DNA of 64,000 nt from Bdellovibrionia bacterium (GCA_030427805.1 JAUICP010000002.1:434001-498000), one strand, 5' to 3'; positions 1 to 8,472 are shown, counted from the first letter of the stretch. Program-made: numbers and translations. Notes: a model not told the origin generated them from the letters alone.

Positions 1-803
1 CCGGAGTCATACTCTTCGACTTTGGTTGGTTCAGAGAACAATTCTGTATCATCATGTGCCCCTATGGTCGCTTTCAGTCCGTTCTCATGGATGAAAGCAG
101 TAAAACGGTAACCTATGACTACAATCGTGGTGAACCGCGAGGAAAAAAATCCGATCCAAATGCTGGAGATTGTGTCGACTGTTTTAAATGCGTCTCAGTT
201 TGCCCTACGGGAATTGACATCAGGCGAGGACAACAACTTGAGTGTATTGCCTGTACTCGATGTATCGATGCATGTGATGAAATTATGACAAAACTCAATC
301 GACCCAAAGGACTTATTCGCTATGCCTCGATCAATGACTTAAAAAAGATACCGAGCAAGTTACTTTCTCCACGTATCATAGGTTATGGGGTTTTACTTTT
401 GGCCATCATAGTAGGAGCGACCATTGCGATCGGTGGCAGAACTGACCTAGCAATCCATGTCACTCGAACTAAAAATAGCCCTTTTCAAATCGTCGAGGAA
501 AAGGGGCAAAAGTTTGTTCTCAATCAATTTAGCGTCAATATAAAAAACCAGAGTCACAAACCCCATAAATTGATCGCACGAATTCAAAATAGCCCAGCTC
601 ATGCTGAACTCATTTTTCCGCTGCAAAACTTAACTGTGGATACGAAGAAAAGCCAAAGAGCACCGTTCTTTATTCGAACTAAGGCTGAAGCCTTTAACGA
701 AATGAAAGACATCCGAGTCAAAGTTGAAATCATCGATTACGACTCAAAGGTCATTTATAAAACGAGAGAGTTAAAAATTGCCGGACCTTATCCTCAATCT
801 TAG
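1..803 (+). CDS. ccoG: Cytochrome c oxidase accessory protein CcoG/FixG, C-terminal part (5' end outside window)
   Basis: The frame is open from base 3, so the gene begins before the window. CcoG is a membrane iron-sulfur protein that supports copper handling during assembly of cbb3-type cytochrome oxidase. The visible part starts in the conserved stretch ending in MCPYGRFQSV, followed by two 2x[4Fe-4S]-type cysteine clusters (CVDCFKCVSVCP and CIACTRCIDAC), one transmembrane helix (IIGYGVLLLAIIVGATIAI) and the C-terminal periplasmic Ig-like domain typical of the family (PF11614-like, ending near IAGPYPQS). Its last 26 bases overlap the next gene, as expected for a cco biogenesis operon. The assignment is firm. 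The rest of the cco cluster should lie upstream. Confidence 0.95.
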   Translation, partial: GVILFDFGWFREQFCIIMCPYGRFQSVLMDESSKTVTYDYNRGEPRGKKSDPNAGDCVDCFKCVSVCPTGIDIRRGQQLECIACTRCIDACDEIMTKLNRPKGLIRYASINDLKKIPSKLLSPRIIGYGVLLLAIIVGATIAIGGRTDLAIHVTRTKNSPFQIVEEKGQKFVLNQFSVNIKNQSHKPHKLIARIQNSPAHAELIFPLQNLTVDTKKSQRAPFFIRTKAEAFNEMKDIRVKVEIIDYDSKVIYKTRELKIAGPYPQS

Positions 804-1494
804 CTCCCATATTCCTTTTTTTCTGCTCCCACTTTCGATGGTGTTTTTGGGGATTTTTTCGAGTCTCCACTGTGGAATCATGTGCGGCCCACTTTTCTCA
901 TTGGCGAAAACCTCAACCACAAAAAATGGTTTTTTCATCTACCACTTAGGGCGACTCCTCGCCTATTTGGTCGCCGCAAGTTTGTTTTCTTTAATAGGGA
1001 CACAATTATTCCAATGGAGCCAATCTTACCCTTGGCTGGGCCTTTTAGCGATTTTATTAACTCTTCTTTTGTTTTGGCAATCGAGTCGAAAAATTGCAAA
1101 ATCAGAGTTATTCTTTAACCTCAGAAAGGCAGCACAGAACCATATTACCAAGAATCAAAAACTAAGACCCTTTCTCTTCGGCTTATTTAGCCTTTTGGTT
1201 CCTTGTTCTTATTTCTACCTTGTGCTCCTTTTAACCTTCTCATTCGACTTTAATTATTCACTGCTATTAATTGCCGCCTTCTGGTTCGGCACAATTCCGA
1301 TCTTCAGTTACCAATCCTACCTATTCTCATGGATTAAAAACAAAGTAAGTCACAAAAGTCTGAACTTTATGAAAGCGGTAGTTCTAGGACTTGCTCTATT
1401 AATGATCTTGGCAAGGACACAGATCTCTGTTCCTGAAAATGGAGAAGACGTTCTTTGTGGGGCTAAAGTTTCGACGCTGCCTCTGAATGATTAG
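778..1494 (+). CDS. TauE/SafE (DsbD_2/UreH-like) membrane protein of the cco cluster
   Basis: A 238-residue polytopic membrane protein starting with TTG inside the end of ccoG, with a weak GAGAG upstream. It has about six hydrophobic segments and the family signature HCGIMCGP near residue 32, plus a second half with LVPCSYFYLVLLL, the proline-cysteine helix seen in DsbD-like transporters. Proteins of this type commonly sit beside ccoGHIS and are thought to move copper or reductant for cbb3 oxidase assembly; that role is inferred here from context. The last 32 bases overlap the convergent ankyrin gene on the other strand. Confidence 0.8.
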   Translation: MPDLILNLSSHIPFFLLPLSMVFLGIFSSLHCGIMCGPLFSLAKTSTTKNGFFIYHLGRLLAYLVAASLFSLIGTQLFQWSQSYPWLGLLAILLTLLLFWQSSRKIAKSELFFNLRKAAQNHITKNQKLRPFLFGLFSLLVPCSYFYLVLLLTFSFDFNYSLLLIAAFWFGTIPIFSYQSYLFSWIKNKVSHKSLNFMKAVVLGLALLMILARTQISVPENGEDVLCGAKVSTLPLND

Positions 1495-1975
1495 ACATGC
1501 TCGCAGCTTCTTTAGGTGTTAGGCCCGTTGCATTTTTGATGGACTTGTCAGCACCTCTAGAAATCAGCAATTCAATGGCTTCGACTTTTCCAGCCTGGGC
1601 TGAAAGAAAAAGGCAAGTTGAACCCTTTTTATTGACCGAATTGATGGCGACACCTTTATCGAGAAATTCAGCAATGACATCCTTGTGCCCAACCCGACAA
1701 GCAGCGTGAAAGGCCGTGTTTCCCTTATCATCTTCTTTTGACAGATCGGCACCTTTTGAAACGAGGTACTGGACAACCTTTAAATTTCCACTCAAGGCAG
1801 CCAGCATTAAGGGGGTAATTCCCTTTTTATTAGCATAATTAACGTCAATGCCGGCAGAAATAAGGGATTCAATTTTACCCATATCATTTTTTAATACAGA
1901 CAATATCAATTCTTTACCCGTAGCCTGCGCATAATTGGCGACAAGAAGACTAATACAAAAGATCAGAACTCGCAT
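1463..1975 (-). CDS. Exported ankyrin-repeat protein (copy 1)
   Basis: A 170-residue protein with a signal peptide (MRVLIFCISLLVANYAQA) and then four ankyrin repeats covering almost the whole mature chain. The repeats show the usual G-x-TPLMLAA, G-x-TAFHAAC and G-ADxS patterns. Ankyrin repeats bind proteins; a periplasmic location implies an envelope partner, none of which is identified. It is paralogous to the next gene on the same strand (2074-2589), about 100 bases upstream, with the same length, signal peptide and closing motif (GLTPKEAASMSNHSE versus GLSAKEAASLSNHSD). Its 3' end overlaps the cco-linked membrane protein gene tail-to-tail. Confidence 0.88.
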   Translation of the reverse strand: MRVLIFCISLLVANYAQATGKELILSVLKNDMGKIESLISAGIDVNYANKKGITPLMLAALSGNLKVVQYLVSKGADLSKEDDKGNTAFHAACRVGHKDVIAEFLDKGVAINSVNKKGSTCLFLSAQAGKVEAIELLISRGADKSIKNATGLTPKEAASMSNHSEAASKL

Positions 1976-2073
1976 TGATTCCCCTAGTTGAATCTAGACT
2001 ATATTAGACTACTTAGTCCCATAAAAGTACAGCACTAGAAGAAAAATTTTGAGCGAATGAAAAATATTGAGAA

Positions 2074-2589
2074 TTACAGCATCGAAGCTATATCAGAATG
2101 ATTAGATAGGGATGCCGCTTCTTTTGCCGAAAGCCCAGCATTGTTTTTCTTGGATTTATCGGCACCTTTCGACACAAGGAATTGTACCATGTCCTTTTTT
2201 CCAGCTTGGGCCGCTAAAAAGAGGCAAGTCGCCCCTTTTGCATTGGCATCGTTTATGTCCGAACCAGCTTTCAATAAAACATCGACAACATTAGTATGCC
2301 CCTGCTGGCACGCTGCCATCATAGCCGTGTGGCCCGATGAATCTTTGAGATTAATATCTGCAGAGCTTCCGACCAGCTTTTGAACCACCTGGGTATGCCC
2401 CTTGAGGGCGGCTAACATAAGGGGAGTTAACCCCTTACCGTTGGCAAAATTCACATTGGTTCCATTTGAGATTAATGAGTCTACCTTGGACATCTCACCC
2501 TTGAGACTCGCCAATAGAAGTTCTTTTTCGGAAGCACCCACCGAAAAAGAAATGCTGAGAATAGAAATTATCAATAATAGAGCTTTCAC
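2074..2589 (-). CDS. Exported ankyrin-repeat protein (copy 2)
   Basis: A 171-residue protein with a signal peptide (MKALLLIISILSISFSVGAS) and four ankyrin repeats (GLTPLMLAALKGH, GHTAMMAACQQGH, GATCLFLAAQAGK and a final half repeat). It is a tandem duplicate of the gene at 1463-1975 and lies upstream of it on the same strand, so the two may be co-transcribed. A ribosome-binding GGAGAATT sequence precedes the ATG. Export is inferred from the N-terminus; the binding partner is unknown. Confidence 0.88.
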   Translation of the reverse strand: MKALLLIISILSISFSVGASEKELLLASLKGEMSKVDSLISNGTNVNFANGKGLTPLMLAALKGHTQVVQKLVGSSADINLKDSSGHTAMMAACQQGHTNVVDVLLKAGSDINDANAKGATCLFLAAQAGKKDMVQFLVSKGADKSKKNNAGLSAKEAASLSNHSDIASML

Positions 2590-2715
2590 TTCAAATTCTC
2601 CTGTTCAACACTCCCTAAACAATAACATAGGATAGTGGAATGAGTCTTCTGGAAACTCATTTGTGACCGATTCTTTGCAAATATCCCCTACTTTCGGCTC
2701 AAACTGGCCCGAATC

Positions 2716-2745
2716 CTGAGAGTTCTCATAGTGGGAGAATGTCTC
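2716..2745. other. Nested hairpin in the 288-base gap before 2878
   Basis: TGAGA/TCTCA (2716-2720, 2741-2745) encloses TTCTC/GAGAA (2722-2726, 2734-2738) around a 7-base loop. There is no adjacent T-run, so it is not an obvious terminator. It may be an operator or RNA hairpin between the divergent ankyrin gene and the Arg-rich gene. The rest of this gap (2590-2877) holds nothing else recognisable except the strong ribosome-binding site GGTAAGGAGG before 2878. Confidence 0.3.
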
Positions 2746-2877
2746 AAAACCAGACAAAGCTCTAGATTCTTCTTAGTTTTTCAAGAAATCGTGAACAGTT
2801 GCAAAAAAATATATCGAACTCGCGAAACTTTCTCCTGGCTGCTGTGTTTTGGTTATGAAAGCAGGTAAGGAGGACTT

Positions 2878-3162
2878 ATGAAAACTCTAATCACACTGAT
2901 GAGCTTGGCTCTCATATTTAGTTTTAGCTTTGATGCCGACGCCAGACGCGGACAGGTATTGAGAACTGCCCATGGAGTTAAGAATGGCAGTATAGATAGC
3001 CAAGAGGCTAAGAAAATCGGTCGTAAAAGACGTCGAGCGCGAAGAGTTGAGCGTCGCGCCCTTAAAGATGGAGAAGTCACGCAAAAAGAAGCAAGACGGA
3101 TCCGCAGGGCTGAAAGACGCGAATCTAGGGCCATCTTTAAAGCCAAGCACGATAAAGAATAG
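2878..3162 (+). CDS. Small exported arginine/lysine-rich protein with two EF-like repeats
   Basis: A 94-residue protein preceded by a near-ideal ribosome-binding site (AAGGAGG, 6 bases from the ATG). A signal peptide (to about FDADA) is followed by a strongly basic mature chain with runs such as RKRRRARRVERR. Two units resemble a degenerate EF-hand loop plus helix: NGSIDSQEAKKI and DGEVTQKEARRI, about 32 residues apart. The family is not recognised. The basic charge suggests binding to nucleic acid, LPS or another polyanion, but that is only a guess. A strong intrinsic terminator follows at 3231. Confidence 0.75.
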   Translation: MKTLITLMSLALIFSFSFDADARRGQVLRTAHGVKNGSIDSQEAKKIGRKRRRARRVERRALKDGEVTQKEARRIRRAERRESRAIFKAKHDKE

Positions 3163-3230
3163 CGAGAGAATTAAATTAAACCTCAATGACTTCAATGTCT
3201 GAGATTTTAACATTTAACCCCCCCACTCTT

Positions 3231-3257
3231 AAGGGCTCCACTGGAGCCCTTTTTTTC
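3231..3257 (+). terminator. Intrinsic terminator after the Arg-rich gene
   Basis: A perfect palindrome AAGGGCTCCA-C-TGGAGCCCTT followed by seven T residues. It ends the monocistronic transcript of 2878-3162 and separates it from egtD. Confidence 0.9.
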
Positions 3258-3286
3258 GTTTGATTCCAGTCAAATCCCAGTGTCAT

Positions 3287-3336
3287 CCCTTGACCCAAGG
3301 GACTGAGACGGTAGTCTGCCCTCGGGCCCCGGCCCG
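3287..3336 (+). promoter_or_regulatory. Structured leader upstream of egtD
   Basis: Three short stems occur in a row: CCCTTGACCCAAGGG (3287-3301), GACTGAGACGGTAGTC (3301-3316) and the GC-rich CGGGCCCCGGCCCG (3323-3336). The egtD start follows 40 bases later. I do not recognise a known SAM or other riboswitch class. It could be a 5' UTR regulatory fold or a chance GC-rich patch. Confidence 0.3.
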
Positions 3337-3377
3337 TGACCAGCCGTTCCAAAAAAAAGGCCAAGTAAGGGTAAGTT

Positions 3378-4388
3378 ATGGACTACAAGGTACTCGATTC
3401 GATTCGAAATCAGAAAAAAGATGCTCTCAAGGAGCAATTCGCTCTCGATGTTCTCACGGGATTTTCAGCCCAGAAAAAATACATTCCTTCTAAGTATTTC
3501 TACGACGAGCGTGGATCTATTCTCTTCGAGAAAATCACAGATCAGGTCGATTACTATCCCACTCGGTGTGAATTCGAGGTTTTTGAGAAAAACAAAGGCA
3601 ACATTGCCGGAGCCATAGGCAAGGAACACTTTAATCTCATCGAGCTCGGCGCCGGCGATGGCCGAAAAACCAAAGTTCTTATCGACGAATTTATGCGAAA
3701 GGATATGGATTTCACCTATATCCCGGTCGATATCTCCGAATCCGCCGTAGCTAATATGACCACAAAGTTTAAAGAAGAGTTTGATGGTTTAAAAATAAAG
3801 GGTGTCGTTGGAGAGTACATTGATGCCCTCGACGACATTCGTGAAAACTCTGCAGGCCGCAATGTTTTACTATTTCTTGGCTCTAATATCGGAAACTTTA
3901 ACCCTGAAGCGGCCTTCGTTTTCTTGCGAATTATCTGGAAGCACCTCAACCCCGACGATTATATGCTTATCGGCTTTGATTTAAAAAAGGATCTTAAACG
4001 CCTCACCCAAGCCTATAATGACACCGAGGGCGTGACTGCTGATTTCAATATCAATGTACTACGTCGAATCAATAACGAACTGGGTGGGACTTTTAACTTA
4101 GAGAACTTTACCCACTATGGCTTCTATAACCCAGTCATCGGGGCCATGGAAAGCTACTTAGTCTCGTTGAAGGACCAATCCGTCTTTATCAAAGAAATCG
4201 AAAAGACCTTTCACTTCAAAGCCTATGAACCGATTCACCTCGAATATTCAAACAAATATCTTCTCGAGGATATTCAAAGCATGGCCAACGAAACGGGATT
4301 TATACAAGTCGAAAACTTCTTTGATAACGAACGAAACTTTGTCGACTCCCTTTGGCGCGTCAAAAAAACCACTGTTAACCCCCTTTAG
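3378..4388 (+). CDS. egtD: L-histidine N-alpha-methyltransferase (EgtD family)
   Basis: A 336-residue cytosolic SAM-dependent methyltransferase. EgtD trimethylates histidine to hercynine in ergothioneine synthesis. Family signatures are SKYFYDERGSILFEKIT near residue 37, the SAM-binding loop NLIELGAGDGRKT, VDISESAV for the ribose-binding acidic residue, LFLGSNIGNF, and a C-terminal YKFxxE-like region. The length matches the family (about 320-340). No EgtB-like sulfoxide synthase or EgtC/E gene is adjacent, so either the partner genes are elsewhere or the product is hercynine or a related betaine. The gene has its own leader and is followed at its stop codon by the 34-bp dispersed repeat. Confidence 0.9.
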   Translation: MDYKVLDSIRNQKKDALKEQFALDVLTGFSAQKKYIPSKYFYDERGSILFEKITDQVDYYPTRCEFEVFEKNKGNIAGAIGKEHFNLIELGAGDGRKTKVLIDEFMRKDMDFTYIPVDISESAVANMTTKFKEEFDGLKIKGVVGEYIDALDDIRENSAGRNVLLFLGSNIGNFNPEAAFVFLRIIWKHLNPDDYMLIGFDLKKDLKRLTQAYNDTEGVTADFNINVLRRINNELGGTFNLENFTHYGFYNPVIGAMESYLVSLKDQSVFIKEIEKTFHFKAYEPIHLEYSNKYLLEDIQSMANETGFIQVENFFDNERNFVDSLWRVKKTTVNPL

Positions 4389-4422
4389 GTAGAAGCTTCC
4401 TTTTGGTAGCGATCTTGCGTTA
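4389..4422 (+). repeat. 34-bp dispersed element, copy A
   Basis: The 21-bp core GTAGAAGCTTCCTTTTGGTAG starts at the base after the egtD stop codon. Seven variable bases and then GCGTTA follow. The identical core plus 7 plus GCGTTA arrangement recurs at 41322-41355 and, inverted, at 41400-41433. The core contains the palindrome GAAGCTTC. Confidence 0.85.
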
Positions 4423-4573
4423 GCCATTGATTGTTTCCGAATCTCAATTTGATACGGGACCTGTCTATATTGAAATCAACAGGCGAATCGTACTTTTGTC
4501 CCTTTCCATGTTTCATTTTGAAGCGATTAAATCTGATTTGAAGCCCCCTCCTGTCCTTTGTCTCAATTAAAGA

Positions 4574-4579
4574 TATAAT
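4574..4579 (+). promoter_or_regulatory. Candidate -10 box for the exported-protein cluster
   Basis: A perfect TATAAT lies 35 bases before the ATG at 4614. The hexamer 17 bases upstream (CTGTCC) is a poor -35, so this is a tentative sigma-70 promoter for the run of genes that begins at 4614. Confidence 0.4.
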
Positions 4580-4613
4580 AAGAGTGAGTAGATAGAGAGG
4601 GATCGGTGGTTTT

Positions 4614-5189
4614 ATGAGTAAAGCATTTCTTGCTTTAATTTTCGCTATTGCAGTTTTGGGTTTCGGCCATGATGAAGTATCTGCAAAATCAAGTCAATCA
4701 AAACAGAGCTCTAAAACGAAAAGGCTTCAGGCTGCTAAAAAAGCTCAGGCTTCAAGAAAACCTTCGAGTATTAAAAGTCCTCAACTGCCCTCGGCCCAAG
4801 AACTCAGAAACCTTCCACCAAAACAAAGACAAAAATACCTTCGAGGCTTAGTTAAAATTGCCAATAAAAAAAGGTACGCCTTTTTAGATTCCTTTTTAAT
4901 GTTTACGAGCGCTAAGCTGGTGAAAAAGTGCTTAACTCCGATATATGGCCCTAATGCATGGATCACAAATACCGACAAAAATTCTCGAATATTTTGCAAA
5001 CAGGATCTGAAAAAAGCATCGGCCCAGTTTGCTCATCCTAATCAAATACGAGAATGGACGAATTTCGCTATTAAAATAAAAATTCTCTGCTTTAAGTCAA
5101 AGAGCTGCAAAAGTTTTGTTAAAGAACAAGATCGATTAAAGAAGAAAGTTTTTGCCTCGCCAGCAGCTAAATGGGTGGTGAAGCGATGA
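4614..5189 (+). CDS. Exported basic protein, family not recognised
   Basis: A 191-residue protein with a signal peptide (cleavage likely after DEVSAK or just before). A Ser/Lys-rich, probably disordered stretch follows (about residues 24-65), then a Cys-containing C-terminal domain with LPPKQRQKYLRGL and four cysteines at about 102-167 that could form disulfides in the periplasm. It is the first gene of a same-strand run of exported proteins and its stop overlaps the next start (ATGA). No homologous family is recognised; function unknown. Confidence 0.75.
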   Translation: MSKAFLALIFAIAVLGFGHDEVSAKSSQSKQSSKTKRLQAAKKAQASRKPSSIKSPQLPSAQELRNLPPKQRQKYLRGLVKIANKKRYAFLDSFLMFTSAKLVKKCLTPIYGPNAWITNTDKNSRIFCKQDLKKASAQFAHPNQIREWTNFAIKIKILCFKSKSCKSFVKEQDRLKKKVFASPAAKWVVKR

Positions 5190-6184
5190 ATTACTTTAGG
5201 TTCATTATTGTTTGTAGCATAGTCATCTTCACTCAGAGTTTATTCGCAAACGAATGTAGTTTTTCTACCAACGGCCAAGGAGTTCCAACGATGAATTCCG
5301 GTGGCGCTAGTATCTCGACTCACTTCTCTTCTCATCTTACAAATCAAAACCAAGAAATTATGGCTTTACTAGAAGGGGCCGAGTCCCTTGATGGCTTTAG
5401 AGCTTCGATTGACGAGTACATTGCTCAACCAGATAATGCAGCTCGAATCAGAGAAGAACGAGCCGATGTCGCGCTTCTTCTTCAAAGTGTCGAAAGCGGA
5501 AGACTTCAATGGCTTGGTTTAGAAATATCTCCTGGAGAACTATCTAATGGCACGTCCCATGAGGCCATGGTAGCCGATTATACGGGCTTGCGTGGCACGT
5601 TTTCAGAAATCCTGACCCCTGAGCAAACAGATGCGGTCATGCACCTAATGTATAGCCCTGATATCATTGCACGCGCTACAAACCCAGAAGCTTTTCGATC
5701 TATCCGCAATGTTGCGCTCGACGACACGGAACAAAAGGAACTCGCGGGGGACTACATAGATATGATGGACAGAGGCTATGATAGCCTTATCGATCTCGGA
5801 ATGGCGGGTCACATGACTCCCGATCAGTTTGTTGCTTTTAGGGACTATGTCAATAGTGGTTTTGAAAACAACAGACGGTTCACTGATGAAGAAATCGATG
5901 CCTATGTCGCTCGATTTGAGCACCCAGGAGTTCGATCGGCTATTTATTCAAATTTTTATTTATTTAATTCATTCTTAGATACCTCAGATGCGAGAAGTAG
6001 GACGGCTGCACAAAGGGCTATTCAACAGCCCGGTGATGGACTCATAACTTTTGGTAGCGCCCACGGCCCCCTGATTCAGCAGGAACTTCAGAGGCTTTGC
6101 AACGAAAGAGCGAATACAGAGTTTATCAAGCCACAACCTGGAGAAACACTGATTCCAAATGCGGCGGGCGGAAATGAGAATTAA
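5186..6184 (+). CDS. Exported protein with GS-x-HG motif, TraB/EreA-like fold suspected (paralogue 1)
   Basis: Starts at the ATG overlapping the previous stop (ATGA) rather than the in-frame ATG at 5171, giving a signal peptide ending near LFA. About 332 residues. It aligns end to end with the next gene (6235-7203). Shared positions include an N-terminal SSH, QWLGLEISP (acidic residue after a short strand), IARA-xxPE, LDxxEQK and a C-terminal GLITFGSAHGPLI-xx-EL. The spaced His...Glu...GxxH pattern recalls the TraB/EreA/ChaN superfamily of metal-dependent hydrolases, but this is a weak pattern match. The substrate is unknown. Confidence 0.75.
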   Translation: MNYFRFIIVCSIVIFTQSLFANECSFSTNGQGVPTMNSGGASISTHFSSHLTNQNQEIMALLEGAESLDGFRASIDEYIAQPDNAARIREERADVALLLQSVESGRLQWLGLEISPGELSNGTSHEAMVADYTGLRGTFSEILTPEQTDAVMHLMYSPDIIARATNPEAFRSIRNVALDDTEQKELAGDYIDMMDRGYDSLIDLGMAGHMTPDQFVAFRDYVNSGFENNRRFTDEEIDAYVARFEHPGVRSAIYSNFYLFNSFLDTSDARSRTAAQRAIQQPGDGLITFGSAHGPLIQQELQRLCNERANTEFIKPQPGETLIPNAAGGNEN

Positions 6185-6234
6185 ACCCGATGACTAGCAA
6201 TCAAAAATTTTTCTGCAACCATTAAAGATAATTT

Positions 6235-7203
6235 ATGTTTTTTAAATTAATGATTTTTACAGCAGTTATTATCTCAACAGCCCCAAGAGTATTGGCCACC
6301 TGTGATTTTACTACACAAAAAGATACGCTCAATCGTCTCGATGTGGGTGGCTCGACGATATATACATACTACTCAAGCCATATTACAGGAGAGGGAGATC
6401 GAATTAACGAAATCATGGGTGAAGATATCAGCCAAGAAGAAATGATCGCCAAGATTCAAGCCTTCTTAGATGAGCCACAGGCTGCGCAAAGGATTAGTGA
6501 AGACAGGGCACAGGTTCAAAGAATTGTGAATGCTGCACGGGGCGGAGGTATCCAGTGGATTGGAATCGAAGCTTCACCGGAAGAAATGGGAAATGACCCC
6601 AATCTCAGTCAAAAAATTGCCGAATACAACAGTGTCAGAAACGCATTTTCGTACATTATTGATGATCCCAATCAGCTTGAAGAAATGCTACATATGTATT
6701 TCGACCCGCAAACAATCGCACGTGCTAGCCATCCTGAGGTTTTTGCGAATATTCCAGTTGTACCCCTTGACAATAAAGAGCAAAAAGATCGAGCCTTTGG
6801 TTATTTAGAACAACTCGATAACGGACTCTCACAACTCTACGCCCTTGAGAACTCAGGCCAACTCAGCCGTGAAGAAGCTCAAGGATTTTTTGATTACCAG
6901 TGGTCGAGCCTTGAAGGAGGCGAAAGACTTTCTGATGAAGCTATAAGTTCTTATGCGGGACGATTTGAAAATCCAGATGTTCAAAGAATCATTAGACGAA
7001 ATCTCGAAACCGTAAATTCAATTTTTGACAGCTCAGCTGCACGAAGTTTATTGGCCGCCGGTCGTGCGATCGACCAAACTGGTAATGGACTCATTCTTTT
7101 TGGAAGCGGGCACGGAGAACAAATCGATGGCGAACTAAGAAGGCATTGTTTGAGTCTTTCAGGAGGATCCGCTCCAGTTGGTGGAGGCGGAGTACAGGAT
7201 TGA
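6235..7203 (+). CDS. Exported protein with GS-x-HG motif (paralogue 2)
   Basis: A 322-residue tandem paralogue of the preceding gene with its own signal peptide (to about RVLA). It conserves the N-terminal YSSHI, QWIGIEASPEEM, the central IARASHPEVF and LDNKEQK, and the C-terminal GNGLILFGSGHGEQID. Two cysteines, one near each end (TCDF and RHC), match those of paralogue 1 and may form a disulfide. A 50-base gap separates it from paralogue 1, and it overlaps the next gene by 4 bases. The same superfamily suggestion applies, with equally low certainty. Confidence 0.75.
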   Translation: MFFKLMIFTAVIISTAPRVLATCDFTTQKDTLNRLDVGGSTIYTYYSSHITGEGDRINEIMGEDISQEEMIAKIQAFLDEPQAAQRISEDRAQVQRIVNAARGGGIQWIGIEASPEEMGNDPNLSQKIAEYNSVRNAFSYIIDDPNQLEEMLHMYFDPQTIARASHPEVFANIPVVPLDNKEQKDRAFGYLEQLDNGLSQLYALENSGQLSREEAQGFFDYQWSSLEGGERLSDEAISSYAGRFENPDVQRIIRRNLETVNSIFDSSAARSLLAAGRAIDQTGNGLILFGSGHGEQIDGELRRHCLSLSGGSAPVGGGGVQD

Positions 7204-8447
7204 TAAATGGGGAAACAACTCTGATACGAATTAGTCTTTTAATATTAAATATACTACTTCTTGGCTTTTCGACCCGTGCCCAACTCAATTGGGGAAGGGA
7301 CTGTGCTGGCGGTGAAGTGGATCGTCACCTCAATCGAGTTCATCAAGTCATTGGCGAACGCAATATGTTTCAAGATATCTCGAGTATTGCCTACGCCAGT
7401 CCCGATGGTGAAGGGCGCCTCAATGGAGAGGCAGCCCTACAAGCCACTCGGCAAAATAACGGTCGATTTCAATCATTACTAACTGTTTCAATGTGTGCTC
7501 GCTATGGAAGTGAAGAAAGGCAGCCTCCCCAAAGCCGGTGTCAACAAGCCGCCTCTGAGGCCCTTATTAGGTGGGCCCGCGAAGTTGCCCCATCGGGGAA
7601 TCCCATTAACGACCACGATTTACTTCCTTTAATAATGTCAGCCGATCTCCTCAAACCGAATATGACTCCGGCTGATCGAGAAACAATTAACAATTGGCTC
7701 AATTCAATCGTTCAATCTGGCGACTCGTACATGGCAGGCCTGCAAGCGACTAATGACGTTCGAGTTCGCATGAATTGGAATACCTGGCGCCTTGCAACCC
7801 GCGCTATGGCCGGACAAGCTATGGCTTCTGATGATCCTCGCGGAGCTGATATAGTGGCAACGACAAGAGGCTTGGTCGACGCCCACACCCATAGAAATCT
7901 AAATACCCCAAGGAACTTTAGCCCGACGAGATCCGTTTATGAAGCCAGGCAGAGGGTTTGTCAGGGTGAAGATACTTCTGGGAGCGTTAGCGAGTATGGA
8001 AGTTTTGATTTTCGACAGCGCGATGCCCTTCGCTACCACAATTACAATATGCTGGCCTACACACAAATGCAGTGGTTTGTTCCCGGAGCAGTATCGGGTT
8101 TGAGTAGTTTTGCCATTGGTGACGGCGTTAACTTTTTAGGGCCTTACGTTACTGGCGAAAGAGTTCATCAAGAGTTTTCGTGTACGACAGCTCCATTTGA
8201 TATTCGTCGTCGCGAAAATGGTGAAGCGAGTTCTGCGATTCGGCCTTGGCGGATAGAAGATGATCGCGGAGCTCGAGTGATGATGAGGTACTCGCGATTA
8301 AATCACCCCCGTTCTCATAGCTTTACCAATCAATTTGTCACCAATGAATTTACTCCCTGGGAGAAATTAATGTTTTCAATGCGCGAATGTGAAACTCCCT
8401 CAGCTCCAAGTATACCTTCTCCTCAACCACGGCCTCAAGATACGTAG
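7200..8447 (+). CDS. Exported alginate-lyase-like protein
   Basis: Best start is TTG at 7200, overlapping the previous TGA (TTGA) with GGAGGCGGA just upstream. This yields a clean signal peptide ending STRAQ; 415 residues. The region with RWAREVAP, MNWNTWRLATRAMAG and YGSFDFRQRDALRYHNYNMLAY resembles the alpha-toroid polysaccharide lyases (PL5, PF05426-like), where an Asn/His pair and an Arg...Tyr pair act in beta-elimination. The RDALRYHNY segment is the most convincing part. Context with a GH3 glycosidase supports action on a polysaccharide. The actual substrate is not determinable. Confidence 0.6.
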   Translation: MINGETTLIRISLLILNILLLGFSTRAQLNWGRDCAGGEVDRHLNRVHQVIGERNMFQDISSIAYASPDGEGRLNGEAALQATRQNNGRFQSLLTVSMCARYGSEERQPPQSRCQQAASEALIRWAREVAPSGNPINDHDLLPLIMSADLLKPNMTPADRETINNWLNSIVQSGDSYMAGLQATNDVRVRMNWNTWRLATRAMAGQAMASDDPRGADIVATTRGLVDAHTHRNLNTPRNFSPTRSVYEARQRVCQGEDTSGSVSEYGSFDFRQRDALRYHNYNMLAYTQMQWFVPGAVSGLSSFAIGDGVNFLGPYVTGERVHQEFSCTTAPFDIRRRENGEASSAIRPWRIEDDRGARVMMRYSRLNHPRSHSFTNQFVTNEFTPWEKLMFSMRECETPSAPSIPSPQPRPQDT

Positions 8448-8472
8448 GTCTAGGCCCATGGGTGAAGTCGTT

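Noticed and set aside
4389-4422. Integron attC site
   Set aside because: The GTTA block does not fit GTTRRRY/RYYYAAC and no integrase or cassette array is present.
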